Shown in pieces: positions 8,210 to 16,201 of a stretch of DNA of 43,203 nucleotides (position 1 is the stretch's first letter; each line of letters begins with the position of its first letter). Location: positions 1 to 43,203 of the forward strand of contig JAJZTZ010000005.1 of assembly GCA_021847305.1 (NCBI GenBank). Direction: 5' to 3'. The notes under the pieces are model-generated. The model was not told the DNA's origin. It did not search any database and worked only from the letters and a program-made list of their open reading frames with translations. This DNA is from Pseudomonadota bacterium (GTDB lineage: Bacteria; Pseudomonadota; Gammaproteobacteria; Burkholderiales; JAJZQI01). Made by a program: the position numbers and the translations under genes.

Positions 8210-9100
8210 TCAGAGCCACTCCCAGGCAGTGCCCGCGAGGGCGGTGAAAAACAGCCCCAGATGTACCCAGGACCAGCGGAGGTAGCGTTTGGACAGGGCG
8301 TCCGGTGCCGTGTTGGCGATCAGGAACAGCCGCCCGTCGGCTGGTTTGCGGATCATTTCCACGCCGCCACTCTGGTAGATCGCGTTATGCTGCTGGCGGA
8401 CTTCCTGATGGGCCGCTTCGCGGGCGGCTTCCCACTCCTGCAGGTCGATTTCGCCGTCGCCGTTACGGTCAAAGCGCTTTAGTAGATCGGCTCTGTCGCG
8501 TTTCCATTCGGCCAGCAACAGGGCCACATCCTGTTTCAGGTCCAGTTGTGTGGCGTTGCCGCCGAGCGTGATGTGTTCGCCCAGCACGTAAATCTTGTCC
8601 TGCGGCAGCAGCAGCCATTCCTGATAGTAATGATTCCCTTTGTGCCATTTTTCCTTGCGCGTGGTGAGGATTTCCGCACCCGCAGGGTCAATCACCAGGC
8701 TGCCGCTGCTGTCGCGCAAGACAAATGTGTCGTCGCTCTGGCCTTCCTCGACCAGGCGTTTCTGATTATTTTCTTCCTCTTCGATACGGTAGCGAAACCA
8801 CAGGCAGGGCAGGCCGGTGAGTTTGCTGCTGAGCGTTTCTCCCGCAATGAATTCGCCGCGGCCGAACAGTTCCACATAACCTTGCGGGGCTGATGCGGCG
8901 CGAGCGGTTGGTAGGTCGGCAACCAGCCGGAAACGGCGAAAGTTGGCATGCCATGCCCACAGGCTGATAACGCTCAACAGACCGCCGGCAAAAATCCAGC
9001 CTTCCCGGCTGTCGAGACGGAAACCGATCAGCAGGATGAGCAGGCTCGCGCCGGAGGTAAGAAAGTCCGATAGTTGCGAGCGCAGGCGCAGTGCGGCCAT
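8210..9100 (-). CDS. GIDE-like membrane protein with an inserted EF-hand
   Basis: The protein has 296 residues. Two hydrophobic segments lie at the N-terminus (about residues 13-50) and one at the extreme C-terminus, so it is anchored in the inner membrane. The middle resembles the GIDE domain (related to eukaryotic mitochondrial E3 ligase MULAN), with GRGEFIAGE and a GLPCLWFRYRIEEEE segment; there is no RING finger. Residues 211-222 form a canonical EF-hand loop, with D211, N213, D215, G216, E217, D219 and E222, which suggests calcium binding. It starts 11 bp after lemA, with which it probably forms an operon. It ends 9 bp from the convergent uup stop with no terminator between. Function unknown. 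Confidence 0.75.
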   Translation of the reverse strand: MAALRLRSQLSDFLTSGASLLILLIGFRLDSREGWIFAGGLLSVISLWAWHANFRRFRLVADLPTARAASAPQGYVELFGRGEFIAGETLSSKLTGLPCLWFRYRIEEEENNQKRLVEEGQSDDTFVLRDSSGSLVIDPAGAEILTTRKEKWHKGNHYYQEWLLLPQDKIYVLGEHITLGGNATQLDLKQDVALLLAEWKRDRADLLKRFDRNGDGEIDLQEWEAAREAAHQEVRQQHNAIYQSGGVEMIRKPADGRLFLIANTAPDALSKRYLRWSWVHLGLFFTALAGTAWEWL

Positions 9101-9111
9101 ACGGGGCTGAA

Positions 9112-9684
9112 TCAGCTGCCGTTAAACAGGTCGCGAATATCGACGTCGCGTTTTTCCGCTACGGAAAATTTCAGCAGGGGAGCGGGTTGAAAGTTCATCA
9201 GCCGGGCCACGACGATATCGGGAAACTGCTCAATCCGCACGTTGTTGACGTTGACGCTTTCGTTGTAGAACTCGCGCCGGTCGGCAATGGCGTTTTCCAG
9301 CCCGGTAATGCGCGATTGCAAGTGTTGCAGGGTTTCATTGGCTTTCAGTTCCGGGTATGCCTCGACTACCGCGAACAGTTGCCCCAGGCCGCTGCGCAGC
9401 AGGTTTTCGGCATTACCCAGCGCGGGAATGTCGTGCGCTTCGCGGGCAGCGAAGACTGCCGAGCGCGCCTGCATCACCTTTTCCAGGGTGGTCTGCTCGA
9501 ACTGCATGTGCTGCCGGCAGGTTTCAACCAGCTTGGGCAGTTCGTCATGACGCTGTTTCAACAGCACGTCAATGTTGGACCAGGCTTTGCTGATGTTGTG
9601 TTTGAGGGCAACCAGCTGGTTGTAGCTGACGATGAACCAGATCACCGCAACCAGCGACACGGCCCCGAGCAGAATGTGGAACAT
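9112..9684 (-). CDS. lemA: LemA family protein
   Basis: The protein has 190 residues with one N-terminal transmembrane helix (about residues 2-22) followed by a helical LemA domain: YNQLVALKHNISKAWSNIDV, a stretch of helices, and the conserved YNESVNVNN and FPDIVVARLMNF motifs near the C-terminus. LemA proteins are widespread, and their biochemical role is unsettled. They often neighbour membrane proteins. A GGGGAG ribosome site precedes the start. The EF-hand/GIDE-like gene follows after 11 bp, and the alcohol dehydrogenase gene ends 72 bp upstream on the same strand. The family call is secure. Confidence 0.92.
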   Translation of the reverse strand: MFHILLGAVSLVAVIWFIVSYNQLVALKHNISKAWSNIDVLLKQRHDELPKLVETCRQHMQFEQTTLEKVMQARSAVFAAREAHDIPALGNAENLLRSGLGQLFAVVEAYPELKANETLQHLQSRITGLENAIADRREFYNESVNVNNVRIEQFPDIVVARLMNFQPAPLLKFSVAEKRDVDIRDLFNGS

Positions 9685-9756
9685 GGCATCTCCCCTGTAT
9701 TGTTTGCTGGCTATGATGCCACATTTGCCCGGCAGTGGTTAAGGCGCCTTCAGTAA

Positions 9757-10944
9757 TTACAGGCGCATTTCCAGTATCCGTGAGATTTCGGCGTTGCTCA
9801 GGGTAATGGGGTTGGTTTTCATGCTGTTGCCACGGCTGTTGGCGACGATACGGGGAAAGTCGTTCGCGCTGACGCCCAGTTCTGCCAGGCGAGGCAATTT
9901 CAGTTGCTGCGTGAGCGAATCGAGTTTGTCCTGCAGCGCGTTGAGCGCCTGCTCTTCGCCGGCATTGGGCAGATCGCAGAACAGCCGGCCGGCCTGGGCG
10001 TATTTTTTCAGGGCCGGATTGTCAGGCTCGCGCTGCTGCATGCATTCGATGTTGACCCGTGTGGCGGCGGCCAGCAATGTGCCGCAGGCGACGCCGTGGC
10101 CGATGGGGAAAAAGGCTCCCAGCGGGGCGGCGAGCCCATGTACCGAACCCAGTCCCACGTGCGCCAGGGTGATGCCGGAAAGCAGCGCGGCATAAGCCAT
10201 CTTGTCGGCGCCGGGATTGCTGTGGCCGTCGTACCAGGCAACAAGGCCATCGCGTACGGCAGCCAGACCCGATTCGGCCAGGCCATCCATGAGTATGTTG
10301 GCCCGGCTGGATACATAAGACTCCAGTAGCTGGGTCAGGGCGTCCATGCCATTGGCGGCGATCAGCGCCTGGGGGCAGCTGTCCATCAGGTCGGGGTCAA
10401 CGATGACCTGACGGGCCATCAGCTGTTCGTCACGGAAAGATTTCTTGAATTGGCCGTGCAAGCTCAGTACTGCGTTGCGGGTGGCCTCCGAGCCGGTGCC
10501 GGCGGTGGTCGGTACGGCAACAAATGGGAGTGCCGGCCCGACATAGGGAAGCTCTGGCCCCACTCCTTCAAGGTGATCCATTACCGAATTGCCCGGAATC
10601 AGCAGTCCTGCCAGCGCTTTGCCGGCATCGAGTACGCTGCCGCCGCCAATGGCCAGAACAGTGTCTACGTCATGGCTGCGCCAGAGAGAGACTTGCTGGT
10701 CGACCCATTCGGGCGAGGGCTCGTGGTCCAGGGTGATGCGGGAGCAATGGAAACCCTTTTGTTCCAGCGTGTCGAGCAGGGCGCGGCAGCGCGGCTGTGC
10801 AGCAAAACTGCGGGCGCCGGTAATCAGCAGGATATGCGGGCCGTATGCGCCGAGCAAGCCGGGCAGACGATCCAGCGTGCCGCGACCGAAGAGAATGCGT
10901 GGCAGGCTGCCAAGTGTAAACGTGTGTTCCATAATCGAGGGCAT
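9757..10944 (-). CDS. Iron-type alcohol dehydrogenase family protein with altered metal ligands
   Basis: The 395 residues match group III NAD(P)-dependent alcohol dehydrogenases: GGGSVLDAGKALA (nucleotide binding), PTTAGTGSEAT, and the metal region. In E. coli FucO the iron ligands are D196, H200, H263 and H277. Here the equivalents are D201, Q205 (in MDALTQ), H269 and H283, so one histidine is replaced by glutamine. The HGxxHPLG motif reads HGLAAPLG, losing a second histidine. The protein is otherwise intact, so it may use another metal or a different reaction, or belong to a known Gln-bearing subfamily. The start at 10944 has a weak AGAG upstream; an ATG four codons later is possible. Substrate unknown. 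Confidence 0.88.
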   Translation of the reverse strand: MPSIMEHTFTLGSLPRILFGRGTLDRLPGLLGAYGPHILLITGARSFAAQPRCRALLDTLEQKGFHCSRITLDHEPSPEWVDQQVSLWRSHDVDTVLAIGGGSVLDAGKALAGLLIPGNSVMDHLEGVGPELPYVGPALPFVAVPTTAGTGSEATRNAVLSLHGQFKKSFRDEQLMARQVIVDPDLMDSCPQALIAANGMDALTQLLESYVSSRANILMDGLAESGLAAVRDGLVAWYDGHSNPGADKMAYAALLSGITLAHVGLGSVHGLAAPLGAFFPIGHGVACGTLLAAATRVNIECMQQREPDNPALKKYAQAGRLFCDLPNAGEEQALNALQDKLDSLTQQLKLPRLAELGVSANDFPRIVANSRGNSMKTNPITLSNAEISRILEMRL

Positions 10945-11050
10945 CGCGACGCTCTTTGCGCTTAATTTGGGGTATCTTGAATATATTTTAATTTATCGCT
11001 GTGATCCGGGGGCATTTAAATTTTGTTTGCCGTTTGCATTTGGAATTTTT

Positions 11051-11093
11051 GGCGATGCTGCTATTCTTCAAGAGCAATTCAGCTCGCATCGCC
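11051..11093 (+). other. Leader stem-loop upstream of the STAS gene
   Basis: The arms GGCGATGC (11051-11058) and GCATCGCC (11086-11093) are perfectly complementary. The 27-base interior can pair further (TGCT/AGCA or GAGC/GCTC). It lies 17 bp before the GAGGAGG ribosome site (11111-11117), so it would sit in the 5' leader if transcription starts in the AT-rich stretch near 10965-11040. Confidence 0.4.
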
Positions 11094-11125
11094 AGATATC
11101 AGGCAATTCAGAGGAGGCTATAACA

Positions 11126-11431
11126 ATGAGAGTAAGCAGACAGCTTTCCCCGGATGGTAAGCATCTGACAATCAAAATTAGCGGTCGCTTCGATTTCAGC
11201 TTGCATGAAGAGTTTCGCAAGGCGTACGAGGGCATGGGCGCGAACGGTACTTCCTTTCAGATTGATCTCGGACAAACCGAATATATTGATAGCGCAGCAT
11301 GCGGCATGCTACTGGTATTCCGCGATGCGGTCGGTGGCGATCATGCGGATATCTCGATCGTCAATGCCAGCCCGGTGATCAAGAAAACCTTGCAGTTGCT
11401 GCAATTTCAGCGACTTTTCAAAATTTCCTGA
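11126..11431 (+). CDS. STAS-domain anti-sigma factor antagonist (HsbA/SpoIIAA type)
   Basis: This is a 101-residue single STAS domain. Such proteins bind an anti-sigma factor or other partner when unphosphorylated and are switched by phosphorylation of a conserved Ser/Thr. The phosphosite motif is present as YIDSAACGML (Ser after Asp). A frame extends far upstream but is not credible; the ATG at 11126 has a strong GAGGAGG at 11111-11117. The next gene, 63 bp on, encodes both a PP2C-type phosphatase and a HATPase kinase-like domain, exactly the enzymes needed to remove and add this phosphate. It is most similar in organisation to Pseudomonas HsbA. No cognate sigma or anti-sigma gene is in the window. 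Confidence 0.9.
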   Translation: MRVSRQLSPDGKHLTIKISGRFDFSLHEEFRKAYEGMGANGTSFQIDLGQTEYIDSAACGMLLVFRDAVGGDHADISIVNASPVIKKTLQLLQFQRLFKIS

Positions 11432-11494
11432 TAACACCTCCGATATGGCCCGGGAAAGCCGGCTGAATGGCTCCAGGCGGGGAAAACCGAGTCT

Positions 11495-13240
11495 ATGTCT
11501 GACACACCAGCTGCAGCGGGAATGAAAATACTGGTTGTCGATGATCAGGAAGTAAACCGCTATCTCCTTACCGTGATTCTTGAGCAGCTGGGGCATGAGG
11601 TCCACGTGGCGACTAATGGCGCCGAGGCGGTCGAGCAATTCCAGAAACTCCACCCCGATATGGTGTTCATGGATGTCATGATGCCGGTCATGGATGGTTA
11701 TGAGGCGGCAACGCGGATTCGGGCTCTGGTTGACGACAGGTTCGTACCCATTCTCTTCATTACTGCTTTGCGCGATGAAGCTTCGCTGATCAAGGCACTG
11801 CAGCATGGCGGCCAGGACTTTATCACCAAGCCGTTCAGTCATGCGATTCTGCGCGCCAAAATCGAATCCATGCAGCAGCAGATGCACATGTATGAGACAT
11901 TGCGTCAGCAGCGCGATCAACTGGCACAGTACCAGCAACGGATTGGTCATGAGCATCAGGTGGCGGAGCGGTTGTTCCAGAAAATCCTGCACAGCGGTGC
12001 TCTGGGCCACCCTGGCATCCGCTATGTCATCTCCCCGCAGGCCATATTCAACGGCGATCTGCTGATCGCCGGCTTTCGGCCGACCGGTCAGCTCAATATT
12101 CTGCTGGGCGACTTTACCGGGCACGGTCTTTCGGCGGCCATCGGCACGATTCCCGTATCCGATATCTTTCAGGGTATGACGGCAAAAGGCTTTGCTGTCT
12201 CCGAAATTGCTGCGGAGATCAACAAGAAAATGCAGGCGGTTTTGCCGCGCGGACTGTTCCTTGCCGCCTGTCTGGTCGAAGTCTCATTCAGCGAAGGGTT
12301 GATTCGGGTCTGGAATGGCGGCGTGCCGGAGGGCATCCTCTACGATGCCGAACAGGGCCGCATCCGCTCGCGTTTGCAGGCGCGCCATTTTCCACTTGGG
12401 GTGGTAGCCGCCGATCAATTCGACAAGACGCTGGATATTTACCCCATTGGGCCAGACGATCGCCTGTTCATGTTCACCGATGGCGTGACTGAAGCGGCCA
12501 ATCCAGCCGGCGAGGCATTCGGTGATGTGCGACTGATGGAGTTGTTCGGAGATGGCCGGGCGGCAGTTGCAGATCAGTTGCTCGACCGGCTGATTGAAGA
12601 GGTATCGGTATTTCGCGGCCAGCAGACGCAAAGCGACGACTTTACCCTGGCGGAATTTCGCCTGGCCGAGCTGGAGCGCTTGCCTGATACATCGGTCATG
12701 CGTGCATCACATGAACTGACCGAGCGTGATTTCCCCGATGCGCGGCGTGACTGGGCGATGGATTTCGAGTTTCAGCAGGCGGTTCTGCGGACCATGGACC
12801 CACTCCCTCTGCTCATGCAGATGCTGATGGAAATACAGCATCTGCATGAGCATAAGGAGCAAATCTATCTGATTCTGGCGGAACTCTATTCCAATGCGCT
12901 TGAACACGGCGTGCTGCGGCTCAAGTCGTCACTCAAGAGCGGTCCGGATGGTTTTGAGCATTATTACACGGCCCGTGAGCAGGCTCTGAGCACGCTGCAG
13001 GCGGGTTTTGTCCACTTCCACTTTGAAGTCTGGCAAAGTGATGTCGTATCCAAGCTGATTGTCCAGGTTGAGGACAGTGGTGAAGGGTTCGATGTCAGCA
13101 AATGCAATCCTCTGGGGGGTGGCCTGACCGAATACCATGGGCGTGGCCTGCCGTTATTGCGCGCGCTGTGCGAATCGGTTGGTTTCAATGACAAGGGCAA
13201 TAAAGTAACTGCTGTTTATTGCTGGCGCGTCAAATCTTGA
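11495..13240 (+). CDS. Receiver-PP2C phosphatase-HATPase partner-switch regulator (HsbR-like)
   Basis: The 581 residues hold three modules. Residues 10-125 are an intact receiver with D16/D17, phospho-acceptor D60, T90 and K112. After a coiled-coil linker (about 130-160), residues about 170-400 form a SpoIIE/RsbU-type PP2C phosphatase (FNGDLL, LLGDFTGHGLSAAIG, FMFTDGVTEA, SDDFTL). The C-terminus, about 430-580, is a HATPase of the anti-sigma kinase type (ELYSNALEHG, VEDSGEGFD, GRGLPLLRAL). This order matches Pseudomonas HsbR, which dephosphorylates or phosphorylates HsbA according to receiver state. The gene lies 63 bp after the STAS gene. The cognate histidine kinase is not in the window. 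Confidence 0.92.
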   Translation: MSDTPAAAGMKILVVDDQEVNRYLLTVILEQLGHEVHVATNGAEAVEQFQKLHPDMVFMDVMMPVMDGYEAATRIRALVDDRFVPILFITALRDEASLIKALQHGGQDFITKPFSHAILRAKIESMQQQMHMYETLRQQRDQLAQYQQRIGHEHQVAERLFQKILHSGALGHPGIRYVISPQAIFNGDLLIAGFRPTGQLNILLGDFTGHGLSAAIGTIPVSDIFQGMTAKGFAVSEIAAEINKKMQAVLPRGLFLAACLVEVSFSEGLIRVWNGGVPEGILYDAEQGRIRSRLQARHFPLGVVAADQFDKTLDIYPIGPDDRLFMFTDGVTEAANPAGEAFGDVRLMELFGDGRAAVADQLLDRLIEEVSVFRGQQTQSDDFTLAEFRLAELERLPDTSVMRASHELTERDFPDARRDWAMDFEFQQAVLRTMDPLPLLMQMLMEIQHLHEHKEQIYLILAELYSNALEHGVLRLKSSLKSGPDGFEHYYTAREQALSTLQAGFVHFHFEVWQSDVVSKLIVQVEDSGEGFDVSKCNPLGGGLTEYHGRGLPLLRALCESVGFNDKGNKVTAVYCWRVKS

Positions 13241-13484
13241 TAAGCGGCTTTTTGCTGTGCTTCTGTTCCGTAATATCGTTCTGTTAATGCCTGATTTTTA
13301 CCATGCTGCAGCTCTGTGCTCATGCCAATTTGCTCGTTCTTGCAAACAATATCCCGCATTAAAAAAATCTGGTCTATGATTATTAAGAAGATTTGATCTT
13401 TACGTGTTCTGCTTCATCGTCTTGGGTTTGGTAAAAGTCAGTATCTGATCTGGTTTGTGTGGAAATGCCAAAAGCAGGAGTTTT

Positions 13485-16058
13485 ATGTCAACACCATTGC
13501 GCGTGCTTATTGCCGTGGATATGCCTGATGACACGCAACCGCTCAAACGGAGTCTGGAGCATGCCAGTTATGACTTGCGCTGCCAGTATGTCGGCAACGC
13601 AGTTGAGTTGGAGTTGGCGCTTGAGCACCTGTGGGATGTCATTCTGCTGGAAGATCGTCTGAACGGCGCAGATGGTCTTGAAGTGCTTCAGTCCATGCGG
13701 CAGAAGGGGTTGCAGATCCCTATCATCATGCTGTCCCGCAACCCGTCGGAGACGCAGGCAGTCAAAGCCATGAAATCGGGGGCGCAGGACTACGTCTCCA
13801 TGGGTAATGCCATTCGCATCGTGGCGATCATCGAGCGTGAAATGCAGGAGGCGGCAGCACGCCGCGAACGTCATCTGGGAACCGAGGTCGATCAACTGAT
13901 CCAGCGGGCCGATTTGGGCATCTTGCGCGGTGCGAGTTTGCGTAACGTGCTGGTCGAGTTATGCGAGGGCCTGGCGGGACTTTTCGAGGCCGATATGGTC
14001 TGGGTTGTGCTGCGGGACGTGCACGGAAAGCCGCAGGTGAAAGCCTGGGCGGGCCGCGGCGGTGTGGGCGGAGGGACGCCGCAGACAGCCATGTCGCGCT
14101 GGATGGAGGATGTGGATTACCTGGAGAGCTTGCTGTTACAGCAGGAACTGGCTCTGGTGCGTCTCAATGAGCCGAATTCGCCGGCCTGGGGCATTATGGC
14201 TACCGGTTCCGGCTTCGAGTCCGCCATCATCATCCCGCTGTCTGCCGAGCATGCGGTAGTCGGTGCCGTATGCCTGTTCAGCCAAAACGAGGAATTGATC
14301 AATTCCGCTACGGTATTGCAGTTTGACAAAATCGGCCGGCAGACTTCCCTGGCCATCCGCATGGCCGAAGACCAGATGCAGATGCGCCTGCAGGGCGCGG
14401 CGATGGATTCGGCTGCCAATGCGATTTTCATGACCGATTCGGCGGGCAGGATCTGCTGGGTGAACGAAGCGCTCATCAAACTGAGCGGTTACGCTCGTGA
14501 AGAATTGATTGGGGCGGAGTCGCAGACCATCCATGGCTCACAGCGCGATGATGACTGGAATGACATGATTCGCCGCCAGTTGCTCGACGGCAAAACCTGG
14601 CGCGGCCAAGTCAGCAACAGGCGGCAGAATGGCGGTTACTACAGTGTCAATGAGACGATAACGCCGATCCGCAGTGAAACCGGAGCGGTGACGCACCTGG
14701 TTTATATTCTCGAAGATATTACCAGTCAGCTGGAAACCAAGCAGAAGCTCTATCAGATTACCAATTTCGATGCGCTGACCGGTTTGCCTAATCGCACGCT
14801 GTTTCGCGACCGGGTCGATCAGGCGGTTGCCCATTGTGGTCCGGGTTCGGCGAAAGTGGCTGTCTTGCTGCTCGATCTGGACCGCTTCAAGAACATCAAC
14901 GACACCTTGGGGCATGAAGTGGGCGATTCCCTGCTGTGGGAGGTGTCCGAACGCTTGCGCACGGTCGTCCAGGAACCCAATGCGCTCAGTCGGCAGGGCG
15001 GGGATGAATTTGGCGTATTGATGCCAAGTCCCGGTACGGCTGAGGCGGTTGCCGTCATGGCGCAGCGGCTGGTCGATGCAATGGGGGCACCGTTTGTGCT
15101 GTCGGCACGGGAAATATTTGTCACTCCCAGCATCGGTATCGCCATGTATCCTGATGATGGCGCCAACGCGGACGAGTTGATCCGCAATGCCGATACCGCC
15201 ATGTACCGGGCCAAGGAGGAAGGGCGCAACACCTTTCAGTTTTTTACCGCCGACATGAATGCCATGATGTACGAGCGTCTCAATATCGAGACGCAGTTGC
15301 GTCGCGTGCTGGATCGCAACGAACTGGCATTGGCATTTCAGCCGCAGGCCAGTCTGACAAGCCGGCAGTTGTCGGGCATGGAGGTGTTGGTCCGTTGGCA
15401 GTCTCAGGAATTGGGCGCGGTATCACCGGAGCTGTTCATCCCGATTGCCGAAGAAACCGGCAGTATTGTCAAAATAGGCGAATGGGTGCTGCTTGAGGCA
15501 TGCCGCGCCGGACGCCGCTGGCTGGAACAGGGGGTGCTGCAAGGGCGCATTGCCGTGAATGTTTCCGGGCGCCAGTTCGATCAGCATGATTTGCCCCAGA
15601 TGGTTGACCGTGTGTTGGCGGAAACGGGTTTCCCCGCCGACAGGCTGGAGTTGGAAGTGACCGAAAGCACCATTATTCGCGCTCCCGAGCTGGCTATTGA
15701 GGTGCTTGAGGCGCTGGGGCGGCGCGGTATCAGCATTGCCGTGGACGATTTCGGCACCGGCTATTCCAGCCTGAGCTATCTCAAGCGTCTGCCTATCGAC
15801 ACGCTTAAAATTGACCGTTCCTTTATCAACGACATCGGTGTGGATGCCGATGGCGAGTCAATCGTACGGGCCATCGTGGCCATGGCAAAAGGGCTGGGCC
15901 TGACGGCGGTGGCCGAGGGCGTGGAAACCGAACAGCAGGCAAATTTTCTTGCGGCACTCGGTTGCGAGTTCATCCAGGGGTATCTTTTCAGTAAACCGTT
16001 GCTGTACGCTGATATGAGCGGTTGGCTGGAGTCACGTCAATTGAGCCTGCAAAACTGA
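13485..16058 (+). CDS. Pseudo-receiver-GAF-PAS-GGDEF-EAL c-di-GMP protein
   Basis: An 857-residue cytoplasmic protein. Residues 5-120 are a receiver-like domain lacking key residues: the acidic pair is V11/D12, the phospho-acceptor position is E56 and the conserved Lys is M106. A GAF domain (about 140-300), a PAS domain (about 310-425), a GGDEF domain with intact GGDEF at 505-509, and an EAL domain (about 610-850) follow. The EAL motif reads EVL at 633-635, a known active variant, and VDDFGTGYSS, VAEGVET and QGYLF are present, so both synthesis and hydrolysis of c-di-GMP are possible. The RxxD inhibitory site before GGDEF is absent. The ATG at 13485 follows AGGAG at 13476-13480. It lies 244 bp after the HsbR-like gene and may have its own promoter. 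Confidence 0.93.
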   Translation: MSTPLRVLIAVDMPDDTQPLKRSLEHASYDLRCQYVGNAVELELALEHLWDVILLEDRLNGADGLEVLQSMRQKGLQIPIIMLSRNPSETQAVKAMKSGAQDYVSMGNAIRIVAIIEREMQEAAARRERHLGTEVDQLIQRADLGILRGASLRNVLVELCEGLAGLFEADMVWVVLRDVHGKPQVKAWAGRGGVGGGTPQTAMSRWMEDVDYLESLLLQQELALVRLNEPNSPAWGIMATGSGFESAIIIPLSAEHAVVGAVCLFSQNEELINSATVLQFDKIGRQTSLAIRMAEDQMQMRLQGAAMDSAANAIFMTDSAGRICWVNEALIKLSGYAREELIGAESQTIHGSQRDDDWNDMIRRQLLDGKTWRGQVSNRRQNGGYYSVNETITPIRSETGAVTHLVYILEDITSQLETKQKLYQITNFDALTGLPNRTLFRDRVDQAVAHCGPGSAKVAVLLLDLDRFKNINDTLGHEVGDSLLWEVSERLRTVVQEPNALSRQGGDEFGVLMPSPGTAEAVAVMAQRLVDAMGAPFVLSAREIFVTPSIGIAMYPDDGANADELIRNADTAMYRAKEEGRNTFQFFTADMNAMMYERLNIETQLRRVLDRNELALAFQPQASLTSRQLSGMEVLVRWQSQELGAVSPELFIPIAEETGSIVKIGEWVLLEACRAGRRWLEQGVLQGRIAVNVSGRQFDQHDLPQMVDRVLAETGFPADRLELEVTESTIIRAPELAIEVLEALGRRGISIAVDDFGTGYSSLSYLKRLPIDTLKIDRSFINDIGVDADGESIVRAIVAMAKGLGLTAVAEGVETEQQANFLAALGCEFIQGYLFSKPLLYADMSGWLESRQLSLQN

Positions 16059-16072
16059 ATATTTGCGGGCTG

Positions 16073-16095
16073 GGTGGAAAATCCCACCTTATTTC
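16073..16095 (+). terminator. Possible weak terminator after the GGDEF-EAL gene
   Basis: The arms GGTGG (16073-16077) and CCACC (16084-16088) have a 6-base loop and are followed by TTATTTC. The stem is short, so this is a tentative call; it sits just upstream of the pcnB promoter candidate. Confidence 0.35.
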
Positions 16096-16124
16096 TTAGC
16101 AATTAAGTATTCACCCGTTATAAT
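16096..16124 (+). promoter_or_regulatory. Candidate sigma-70 promoter for the pcnB operon
   Basis: A perfect TATAAT lies at 16119-16124, with TTAGCA (4 of 6 consensus positions) at 16096-16101 and a 17-bp spacer. It is 77 bp upstream of the pcnB start and is the best promoter match in the window. Confidence 0.55.
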
Positions 16125-16201
16125 CCTACCTTTCGCATAAACTCTCTGGTTTGCATGCATTTCATTCTGTGTCACATATCTGACGGGCTGTCGAGTCGCG
16201 C

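Noticed and set aside
15381-15389. EVL in place of EAL as a sign of a dead phosphodiesterase
   Set aside because: EVL is a known active variant, and the other catalytic motifs (DDFGTG, VAEGVET) are intact.
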